DNA from: an uncultured Bacteroides sp.
GTDB taxonomy: Bacteria > Bacteroidota > Bacteroidia > Bacteroidales > Bacteroidaceae
Length of the DNA: 26,174 nt
Assembly (NCBI GenBank): GCA_900551445.1
Contig: URWA01000038.1
Span: forward strand, 1-26,174
Reading direction: 5' to 3'
In this document: one piece after another, positions 16,118 to 22,643 of the stretch
How positions within the stretch are numbered: position 1 is the first letter of the stretch
How the letters are laid out: every line of letters starts with the position of its first letter
Position numbers and translations under genes: made by a program
Notes under the pieces: model-generated
What the model saw: the letters and a program-made list of their open reading frames with translations, nothing else
The model's database searches: none
What the model was told of the DNA's origin: nothing

Positions 16118-17427
16118 AACGATACATTTTAAGTGGGATACTGTGGCTCGGCTTTCTGACACAGCTCCCAGCACAACACATACTTTCACTCACACAAGCC
16201 GATTGCCGGGAACTGGCCCTGCAACGCAACGAGGAGATACAGAAGGCCAACAACGCCTTACAGCAAGCTGAACTGGACCAGAAGATTGCCTTCAGTTCCT
16301 ATCTGCCCAAATTCGACGGAATGGTATCGGGTTCCTATATGTTTCCAGATGTCGAAATGACCGGGATGGAACTCCAGATTCACGGCATGTACCTGGCAGG
16401 CATCAGTGTGACCCAGCCATTATATGCCGGAGGAAAAATCAGGGCAGGAAACAAACTGGCCCAGATTGGTCGGGAAAGTGCCGCCGAAAGTAGGAGAAAG
16501 ACCCGCATGGAAGTCATTGCAGAAGCAGACAAGGCCTACTGGAACTACATCGCCGTTCAACAAAAGGTACGCATGCTGGAAGCGTATCGCACACAGATGG
16601 ATACGCTGTACCAACAGGTAGAAACAGCCGTAAAAGCAGGAATGGGCACAGACAATGAGCTGTTGCGAATCACCGCCAAACGAAGCGAAATCCACTATCA
16701 ACTGCAAAAGGCCCAGAACGGAAACGAACTGTGCCGATTGGCCCTGTGCCATGTATTAGGTGAACCGTTGGAAACCCAGATTCTCCCCACAGACACCCTT
16801 ATCCAAGTCACGCCTCCCGAACAGTTGGACGAGGGGATTGACTCCCGCCCTGAGTTCAAATTGCTGAAACAGCAGATTGCCGCCCAGGAACAGCAAATAA
16901 AAATGGCCAGAGGGAATATTTTGCCGCAAATAGGACTCTCTGCCGGATATGCCTACTACGGAAACATCAAACTGAAAGGGATGACGGCCGACCCCCAAGG
17001 AAACTACATACCTTTTACTCAAAAAATGGATGACGGAATCGGACTGGTCATGGCTTCGGTAAGCATCCCGCTCTTTCATTGGGGAGAAGGACTGAGAAAG
17101 GTCAAGAAAGCCAAGCTGGACCTGCAAAATGCCCAACTGGACCTACAACAAAATTCACGCCTGCTCACCATCGAAGTACGGCAGTCCATCCAGAACCTGA
17201 CCAGCGGGTATAATCTGGTACAAACCGCCACGCTTGGTTCCAAGGAAGCCCAGGAAAGCCTGCGGGTGATGCGCAACCGCTACACCCACGGCCTCAGCAC
17301 CCTGACCGATTTGCTGGAAGCACAGTCCCAATGGCAACAGGCTGAAAGCAACCGTATCGAAGCTCTGACACAATACAAGATTTATGAAACAGAATACAAA
17401 CGATGCACGGGACGTTTGGGGGAATAA
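16114..17427 (+). CDS. TolC-family outer-membrane efflux channel
   Basis: A 437-residue protein with a Sec signal peptide (MKRYILSGILWLGFLTQLPA) and the duplicated long-helix architecture of TolC/OEP proteins: LTQADCRELALQRNEEIQKAN starts the first repeat, and RPEFKLLKQQIAAQEQQIKMARGNILPQ the second, each followed by barrel strands and another long helix. There is no lipobox cysteine, so it is of the TolC type rather than the lipidated OprM type. It is the last gene of the efflux operon and overlaps the pump gene by four bases. No clear terminator follows. The next gene has its own promoter 40 bases downstream. Confidence 0.93.
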   Translation: MKRYILSGILWLGFLTQLPAQHILSLTQADCRELALQRNEEIQKANNALQQAELDQKIAFSSYLPKFDGMVSGSYMFPDVEMTGMELQIHGMYLAGISVTQPLYAGGKIRAGNKLAQIGRESAAESRRKTRMEVIAEADKAYWNYIAVQQKVRMLEAYRTQMDTLYQQVETAVKAGMGTDNELLRITAKRSEIHYQLQKAQNGNELCRLALCHVLGEPLETQILPTDTLIQVTPPEQLDEGIDSRPEFKLLKQQIAAQEQQIKMARGNILPQIGLSAGYAYYGNIKLKGMTADPQGNYIPFTQKMDDGIGLVMASVSIPLFHWGEGLRKVKKAKLDLQNAQLDLQQNSRLLTIEVRQSIQNLTSGYNLVQTATLGSKEAQESLRVMRNRYTHGLSTLTDLLEAQSQWQQAESNRIEALTQYKIYETEYKRCTGRLGE

Positions 17428-17468
17428 CTTTTACTTATAATATTGACTACTACAGACGATGCCAGGCA

Positions 17469-17499
17469 TTGCACATAATCGTTTAATATCTATCTTTGC
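17469..17499 (+). promoter_or_regulatory. Promoter of the LOG-family gene
   Basis: TTG (17469-17471), a 19-base spacer and TATCTTTGC (17491-17499) form one of the best Bacteroidetes promoters in the window. An odd palindrome, ATGCC-A-GGCAT, overlaps the -33 side at about 17459-17469 and could be a protein site. A second TATCCTTTGC sits right before the ATG and is probably too close to act as a promoter for the full gene. Confidence 0.8.
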
Positions 17500-17519
17500 A
17501 AAAATTATTATCCTTTGCA

Positions 17520-18107
17520 ATGAACGATATCAAAAATATATGCGTGTATAGCGCCTCCAGCACAAAAATTGACTCAATCTATTTCGAAGCCGCCGAACAA
17601 CTGGGAAAAATTCTGGCCCAGAAACACATCAACCTCATCAACGGAGCGGGATGCTTGGGGCTCATGTGCCGTATCAGCGATGCCACACTGGCTGCCGGAG
17701 GTACTGTGACCGGCATCATTCCCCACTTCATGGTGGAACAGGGCTGGCATCACAAAGGGCTGACCCGCCTGATTGAAACCAAGGACATGCACGAACGCAA
17801 ACAGCTCATGGCCGACATGTCCGACGGCGTCATTGCCCTGCCCGGAGGATGCGGCACCTTGGAAGAACTGCTTGAAATCATCACCTGGAAGCAGCTTGGA
17901 CTGTACCTGAAACCCATCGTCATATTGAACATCAACCACTTTTACGACCCTCTATTGGAAATGCTACAGCAAGCCATCGACCAACATTTCATGCGCAAGG
18001 AACACAAAAACATCTGGCATGTGGCAGAAACTCCGGAAGAAGCCGTGAATTTAGTGTACACCATTCCTCATTGGAGCAAAGAAATTCGTAAATTTGCAGC
18101 AATATGA
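17520..18107 (+). CDS. LOG-family nucleoside 5'-monophosphate phosphoribohydrolase (TIGR00730)
   Basis: A 195-residue Rossmann-fold protein. The LOG signature PGGCGTLEE is at 108-116, and the preceding RK pair (R93, K94 in MHERKQLM) is present. The upstream glycine-rich motif, usually GGGxxGLMG, is here NGAGCLGLMC at 41-50, so slightly degenerate. Members remove the base from N6-modified or ordinary nucleoside monophosphates, and some are called lysine decarboxylase in old annotation, which is misleading. The role in Bacteroidetes is likely nucleotide clean-up, but this is not shown. A TTG at 17496 lengthens the frame but lies inside the -7 box, so the ATG at 17520 is used. The stop overlaps the next ATG by four bases. 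Confidence 0.9.
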   Translation: MNDIKNICVYSASSTKIDSIYFEAAEQLGKILAQKHINLINGAGCLGLMCRISDATLAAGGTVTGIIPHFMVEQGWHHKGLTRLIETKDMHERKQLMADMSDGVIALPGGCGTLEELLEIITWKQLGLYLKPIVILNINHFYDPLLEMLQQAIDQHFMRKEHKNIWHVAETPEEAVNLVYTIPHWSKEIRKFAAI

Positions 18108-18913
18108 ACGAAGTCAGCCACATAGGTTTTTCACAGATTCAGAAACTTTACGAACAGCACGTAAAGGAAATAGATGATGCACTGCTGCATAGCAAAGAAG
18201 CAAAATGCAGTACGGGCATGCCTGGAGAGCCTCTTCCCTATCAGCTACGCACCGATTTACCCATTACCTGTGTGGTCTTCCTATGCTTCTTCCTGATTAT
18301 TTATGCACTGAAGAACGGAAAAAAATACCTTCACCAACACCTGAAAGGCTTTTTCCGACACAAAGAACGGGCCGGCCTGTTTGACGAAACTTCCAGTTTC
18401 GATATCCGCTACCCTCTCACACTGGGCAGTATCAGCTGCATTTCGGCCAGCTTGTTCATCTACGATTTCTTCTCCAAGACCGACCAGGTATTGTATCAAG
18501 TCATTCCGCATTATGTCATTTTATGCGTGTACATACTCTGTCTGTTTCTGACCATTGGCGCAAAGACTCTCTTGTCACAATTCATCAACTGGATTTTCTT
18601 TGACAAAGAGAGAAACAAGACATGGATTACCGCCTATTTTGACTTGCTTTCCGGCGCTTCTCTTATCCTGTTTCCGCTGGCCTTACTCATCATTTACTTT
18701 AATCTCGACTTTAATTTTTCTAAAACATTTGTACTCATTGTAGTAATTTGCTTCAAAATATTGTTATTTTATAAATGCATTAGAAACTTTTTCAATCATT
18801 TTCATGGCGTTTTACATTTAATTCTGTACTTTTGCAGCCTCGAAATTATCCCTCTCCTCTTCCTCTGGAAAGGATTGGCATATATAAACCACATTTTGAT
18901 TTTAAATTTTTAG
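18104..18913 (+). CDS. DUF4271 family membrane protein
   Basis: A 269-residue polytopic membrane protein. The N-terminal ~50 residues are polar; after that come about six to seven hydrophobic segments (roughly 54-70, 105-122, 132-152, 177-200, 208-228, 235-262). This layout and its place before hemD fit the Bacteroidetes DUF4271 family, whose function is unknown. It overlaps the LOG-family gene by four bases (ATGA). The 3' third is notably AT-rich and contains a promoter (TACTTTTGC at 18827) for the next gene. Confidence 0.85.
   Translation: MNEVSHIGFSQIQKLYEQHVKEIDDALLHSKEAKCSTGMPGEPLPYQLRTDLPITCVVFLCFFLIIYALKNGKKYLHQHLKGFFRHKERAGLFDETSSFDIRYPLTLGSISCISASLFIYDFFSKTDQVLYQVIPHYVILCVYILCLFLTIGAKTLLSQFINWIFFDKERNKTWITAYFDLLSGASLILFPLALLIIYFNLDFNFSKTFVLIVVICFKILLFYKCIRNFFNHFHGVLHLILYFCSLEIIPLLFLWKGLAYINHILILNF
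18827..18835 (+). promoter_or_regulatory. Internal promoter -7 box for the hemD-family gene
   Basis: TACTTTTGC matches the TAnnTTTGC consensus and lies inside the 3' end of the DUF4271 gene, about 85 bases upstream of the next start. No convincing -33 element is visible. Confidence 0.55.
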
Positions 18914-18918
18914 TAACC

Positions 18919-19665
18919 TTGAAAATAAAGAAAGTCCTCGTTTCTCAGCCTAAACCGACGACCGAAAAGTCTCCCTATTTTGACATTGCTGAGAAGTACG
19001 GTGTGAAAATAGATTTTCGCCCGTTCATCAAAGTAGAAAGTTTGTCGGCTAAAGAATTCAGACAGCAGAAGGTTTCTATTCTAGACCATACAGCCGTTGT
19101 ATTCACTTCACGTCATGCTATCGACCATTTCTTTAGTCTTTGCACAGAGTTGCGTGTAACAATTCCGGAAACGATGAAATATTTCTGTACTTCAGAAACC
19201 ATCGCATTGTATATCCAGAAGTATGTGCAATACCGCAAACGGAAAGTATTCTTCGGAGCCACAGGTAAATTTGCCGACCTGCTTCCGCTCATTGTCAAGC
19301 ACAATACAGAAAAATACCTCATCCCGATGTCGGATGTACACAACGATGAGATTAAAGATCTGCTCGACAAAAACCACATCCAGCATACGGAAGCCGTCAT
19401 GTATCGTACCGTGAGCAATGACTTTATGCCCGGTGAAGAATTCAACTACGACATGCTGATTTTCTTCAGTCCGGCAGGTATCCAGTCGCTGATGAAGAAC
19501 TTCCCGAACTTCGAACAGAAGGACATTGCCATCGGAAGTTTCGGTCCGACCACAGCCAAGGCGGTTAAAGACGCAGGCTTACGCCTCGACCTGGAAGCTC
19601 CTTCCAGCACCGCTCCTTCCATGCCGGCTGCTTTGGATATGTTTATCCGCGAACACAACAAATAA
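18919..19665 (+). CDS. hemD: Uroporphyrinogen-III synthase family protein (HemD-like), TTG start
   Basis: A 248-residue protein of the HemD fold, which closes hydroxymethylbilane to uroporphyrinogen III in tetrapyrrole synthesis. It begins KIKKVLVSQPKPT and has the family segments VVFTSRHAIDHF, YLIPMSDVHNDEI (domain-two entry), VMYRTVSND, LIFFSPAGIQSL and the C-terminal IGSFGPTTAKAV. The family is poorly conserved, so the function rests on pattern and synteny. No in-frame ATG lies before the conserved part; the frame runs upstream to 18832 without one, and TTG at 18919, five bases after the previous stop, gives the expected N-terminus (MKIKKVLVSQ). Most Bacteroides lack a complete haem pathway, so what this protein does there is an open point. 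Confidence 0.85.
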   Translation: MKIKKVLVSQPKPTTEKSPYFDIAEKYGVKIDFRPFIKVESLSAKEFRQQKVSILDHTAVVFTSRHAIDHFFSLCTELRVTIPETMKYFCTSETIALYIQKYVQYRKRKVFFGATGKFADLLPLIVKHNTEKYLIPMSDVHNDEIKDLLDKNHIQHTEAVMYRTVSNDFMPGEEFNYDMLIFFSPAGIQSLMKNFPNFEQKDIAIGSFGPTTAKAVKDAGLRLDLEAPSSTAPSMPAALDMFIREHNK

Positions 19666-19680
19666 GAAATATCTCTGACA

Positions 19681-19726
19681 AACAAAGCGAAGCAATAAAA
19701 GCATTACTTCGCTTTGTTATTTTTAG
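19681..19726 (+). terminator. Terminator between hemD and rnpA
   Basis: AACAAAGCGAAG (19681-19692) pairs perfectly over 12 bp with CTTCGCTTTGTT (19707-19718), followed by ATTTTTAG. It ends only ten bases before the rnpA ATG, so rnpA must either be read through or start within or just after this structure. No standard promoter fits in the gap. Confidence 0.85.
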
Positions 19727-19736
19727 CACCGTGTCT

Positions 19737-20132
19737 ATGACTGAGTCTCAAAAATTCACTTTACTGAAGGTAGAACGGCTGAACAGCCGGATACTGATCG
19801 AGAAACTCTTTACAGGAGGCAGCAAATCACTTCCTGCCTTTCCGCTGCGCATTGTCTACATGCCGGTAGAAGGAGATACTCTGCCCATAGCCACCATCCT
19901 GATCAGTGTGCCCAAGAAACGCTTCAAACGGGCCGTGAAACGCAACCGCGTGAAACGTCAGATACGGGAAGCCTACCGCAAGCACAAGCAAATCCTGATT
20001 GACTCGCTAAAGAATTCGAACAAGAAAGTAGCCCTGGCCTTTATCTGGCTGGACAACGAACTCCATGATTCCGCTGAAGTAGAAGCTAAGGTCGTCAAAC
20101 TGTTACAACTTACTGCAGAACGTCTGGCATGA
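19737..20132 (+). CDS. rnpA: Ribonuclease P protein component RnpA
   Basis: A 131-residue basic protein that assists the RNase P RNA in cutting 5' leaders from pre-tRNA. The RNR signature is in KRAVKRNRVKRQIREAYR, with R69, N70 and R71, and the N-terminal FTLLKVERLNSR and ILISVPKK blocks are normal. ATG at 19737 is preferred; an in-frame GTG two codons upstream is possible. It overlaps yidD by four bases, the standard rnpA-yidD arrangement. There is no rpmH upstream as in many other bacteria. Confidence 0.95.
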   Translation: MTESQKFTLLKVERLNSRILIEKLFTGGSKSLPAFPLRIVYMPVEGDTLPIATILISVPKKRFKRAVKRNRVKRQIREAYRKHKQILIDSLKNSNKKVALAFIWLDNELHDSAEVEAKVVKLLQLTAERLA

Positions 20133-20350
20133 GAAAGATTCTGACTTTTCTGCTTTTGCTTCCCATCTATTTTTACCGGAACTGCATTTCTCCTTTCACT
20201 CCCCCTTCCTGCCGCTTTACGCCCACCTGTTCACAGTATGCCATCGAAGCCATCCAGAAGCACGGTCCCCTGAAAGGATTGTATCTGGCCATACGGCGTA
20301 TTCTCCGCTGCCATCCTTGGGGAGGCTCCGGATACGACCCTGTTCCCTAA
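20129..20350 (+). CDS. yidD: Membrane protein insertion efficiency factor YidD
   Basis: A 73-residue protein of the YidD family, helping insertion of inner-membrane proteins with YidC. It has the hydrophobic amphipathic N-terminus, then the cysteine signature CRFTPTCSQYAIEAI, and the ending RRILRCHPWGGSGYDPVP. Length is typical. The ATG overlaps the rnpA stop by four bases (ATGA). Confidence 0.96.
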   Translation: MRKILTFLLLLPIYFYRNCISPFTPPSCRFTPTCSQYAIEAIQKHGPLKGLYLAIRRILRCHPWGGSGYDPVP

Positions 20351-20361
20351 TCCTCTCCACC

Positions 20362-21021
20362 ATGCTTGAGACTCCTTTTTTCGATGCACATACCCATCAT
20401 CTGACATCCGACGCACAGACCACCTCCATTCTCAGCTGCAACATGATGGAATCCGTCTCTGTGGCTTTCCGACAAGCCAAATTCCTTTCTGTCAGCCTTC
20501 ATCCTTGGTATCTGTCGGCCGAGAATCTGCAGGCACAAATAAACTGGATGGAACACTGTCTTTCGTCCGACCCACGGGTAGTAGCCGTAGGAGAAGCAGG
20601 ACTCGACAAACTGTGTGATACCCCACTCCCACTTCAGCAGGAAGCCTTTCAGGCAGCCATCGAATTATCCGAAAAGTACCGTTTTCCTTTACTTATTCAT
20701 GCCGTCAAGGTTACGGCAGAGCTTCTGGCACTCCAGAAGAAATACCGTCCTACACAACCTTGGATTATCCATGGCTTCAGAGGAAAGAAAGAACTGGCTG
20801 AAGACCTGCTCCGGCATGGGTTCTATCTCTCTTTTGGAGGGAAATACCAGGAAAAAGCTTTGTCTGCCGTACCAGCCGAAAGATTATTACTGGAAAGCGA
20901 TGAAGCACACCTTGATTTTCAGGCCTTCTATTCCGAAGTCGCCTCCGTGCGTGGAACGACTCCGGAAAGCCTCATCGAAGCCCTCCACGAAAATGCTAAC
21001 CGTCTCTTTTTTAATCGCTAA
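20362..21021 (+). CDS. TatD-family metal-dependent hydrolase
   Basis: A 219-residue TIM-barrel hydrolase from the ATG at 20362. Metal ligands expected for TatD are visible: H10 and H12 in DAHTHH, E78 in VGEAGLDK, H113 in LLIHAVK, H137 in IIHGFRG, and D180 in ESDEA. Family members act as 3'-5' DNA/RNA exonucleases or D-aminoacyl-tRNA deacylases. It is some 40 residues shorter than E. coli TatD (about 260), and the usual TDAP-like ending motif is ESDEA. The frame extends upstream into yidD, but the ATG twelve bases after the yidD stop gives the normal N-terminus. Confidence 0.9.
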   Translation: MLETPFFDAHTHHLTSDAQTTSILSCNMMESVSVAFRQAKFLSVSLHPWYLSAENLQAQINWMEHCLSSDPRVVAVGEAGLDKLCDTPLPLQQEAFQAAIELSEKYRFPLLIHAVKVTAELLALQKKYRPTQPWIIHGFRGKKELAEDLLRHGFYLSFGGKYQEKALSAVPAERLLLESDEAHLDFQAFYSEVASVRGTTPESLIEALHENANRLFFNR

Positions 21022-21024
21022 AAA

Positions 21025-21056
21025 TTGGTTATTCAGAGAAAGTGTCGTACTTTTGC
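21025..21056 (+). promoter_or_regulatory. Promoter of tyrS
   Basis: TTGG (21025-21028), a 19-base spacer and TACTTTTGC (21048-21056) match the Bacteroidetes -33/-7 pattern. It starts right at the TatD-family stop codon, leaving a leader of about 35 bases before tyrS. Confidence 0.78.
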
Positions 21057-21096
21057 TCCAGTATTAAATAAAATGTTAAACTAAGAATTTCATTCG

Positions 21097-22389
21097 ATGA
21101 ATTTTGTAGATGAACTAAGATGGCGTGGAATGATACATACCATGATGCCAGGAACAGAAGAACTGCTGAAGAAGGAAATGGTAACGGCTTACCTGGGTAT
21201 TGACCCGACAGCCGACTCGTTGCATATCGGTCACCTGTGTGGCGTGATGATGTTGCGTCATTTCCAACGCTGCGGCCACAAGCCGTTGGCACTGGTAGGC
21301 GGTGCCACTGGTATGATTGGAGACCCTTCAGGTAAGTCACAGGAACGCAACTTGCTGGACGAGGAAACCCTGCGCCACAATCAGGAGTGTATCAAGAAGC
21401 AGTTGGGCAAATTCCTCGATTTTGAATCGGATGCCCCGAACCGTGCAGAACTGGTAAACAACTACGACTGGATGAAAGACTTCTCTTTCCTGGATTTTGC
21501 CCGCACCGTAGGAAAACACATCACCGTGAACTACATGATGGCAAAGGAATCCGTACAGAAACGTTTGAACGGAGAAGCCCGCGACGGTCTTTCTTTCACA
21601 GAATTTACTTATCAGCTGTTACAAGGATACGATTTCCTGCATCTGTATGAAACCAAGAACTGCAAGCTGCAGCTGGGTGGCTCCGACCAGTGGGGAAACA
21701 TCACCACAGGTGCCGAACTGATCCGCCGTACCAACGGAGGAGAAGTGTTTGCCCTGACTTGCCCGCTGATTACAAAAGCCGACGGCGGCAAATTTGGTAA
21801 GACAGAATCAGGAAACATCTGGCTGGATCCCCGTTATACTTCTCCTTACAAGTTCTATCAGTTCTGGCTGAACGTAAGCGACGAAGATGCCAAACGCTAT
21901 ATCAAGATTTTCACTTCTCTGAGCAAGGAAGAAATCGAAGGCCTGATTGCCGAACACGACCAGGCTCCTGAAGCACGTGTGCTCCAGAAACGTCTGGCCA
22001 AGGAAGTGACCATCATGGTTCACTCGGAAGCCGACTACAATGCGGCAGTGGAAGCTTCGGGTATCCTGTTTGGAAAAGCCACTTCAGATGCTCTGAAGAG
22101 ACTGGACGAAGACACCCTGCTTTCTGTGTTTGAAGGTGTTCCTCAGTTTGAAGTATCCAAGACAGATATCGAAGCTGGTATCAAGGCAGTAGATTTGTTT
22201 ACCGAAAAAGCAGCCATCTTCCCGTCAAAAGGTGAAATGCGTAAGCTGGTTCAAGGCGGCGGCGTTTCCCTGAACAAGGAAAAACTGACGGCTTTCGACC
22301 AGGAGATTACCGCAGCCGACCTGCTGGATGAAAAATACCTGCTCGTACAGCGCGGAAAGAAAAACTATTACCTGGTAATCGCCAAATAA
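21097..22389 (+). CDS. tyrS: Tyrosyl-tRNA synthetase
   Basis: A 430-residue class I aminoacyl-tRNA synthetase charging tRNA-Tyr. The HIGH motif is at 43-46 (DSLHIGHL), the tyrosine-pocket segment GGSDQWGN at 194-201, and the KMSKS-type loop is KFGKT at 232-236, the TyrRS form. The C-terminal ~80 residues are an S4 RNA-binding domain (FPSKGEMRKLVQGGGVSLN). Length fits the bacterial TyrS type. It has its own promoter and ends in a convergent terminator region. Confidence 0.97.
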   Translation: MNFVDELRWRGMIHTMMPGTEELLKKEMVTAYLGIDPTADSLHIGHLCGVMMLRHFQRCGHKPLALVGGATGMIGDPSGKSQERNLLDEETLRHNQECIKKQLGKFLDFESDAPNRAELVNNYDWMKDFSFLDFARTVGKHITVNYMMAKESVQKRLNGEARDGLSFTEFTYQLLQGYDFLHLYETKNCKLQLGGSDQWGNITTGAELIRRTNGGEVFALTCPLITKADGGKFGKTESGNIWLDPRYTSPYKFYQFWLNVSDEDAKRYIKIFTSLSKEEIEGLIAEHDQAPEARVLQKRLAKEVTIMVHSEADYNAAVEASGILFGKATSDALKRLDEDTLLSVFEGVPQFEVSKTDIEAGIKAVDLFTEKAAIFPSKGEMRKLVQGGGVSLNKEKLTAFDQEITAADLLDEKYLLVQRGKKNYYLVIAK

Positions 22390-22411
22390 ATTCTTTTGAA
22401 AAAAATACCGG

Positions 22412-22443
22412 AAGGCTGTCTCAATTCCATTTGGGGCAGCCTT
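22412..22443 (+). terminator. Terminator hairpin after tyrS
   Basis: AAGGCTGTCTCAA pairs with TTGGGGCAGCCTT over 13 bp, with two G-U pairs in the plus-strand RNA, across a short loop. The downstream T-run is poor (TCTTGTG). On the minus strand the hairpin is followed by CCGGTATTTTTTT, so it may also stop transcripts from the protease side. Confidence 0.65.
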
Positions 22444-22561
22444 TCTTGTGTCTTGAAGTACGCTCATCACTCTTTATCCAATAAGCCGCCAATACTTTCC
22501 AGTCAGTACTGACAAGGAACTACCGACATAATATAAGATTCTCTCAGAAAAATAAGGATAT

Positions 22562-22604
22562 AAAAATACCGGCTGACTCATTGTGAATCAACCGGTATTT
22601 TTTT
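22562..22604. terminator. Bidirectional terminator between tyrS and the S41 protease gene
   Basis: AAAAATACCGG (22562-22572) pairs with CCGGTATTTTT (22592-22602), 11 bp, with a T-tract on each strand. It lies about 40 bases from the minus-strand protease stop codon. The left arm has a second copy at 22399-22411, noted as a finding. Confidence 0.8.
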
Positions 22605-22643
22605 GTATCTCCGGAAAGACAGTCCTTCCGGAAATTTCAGTCC

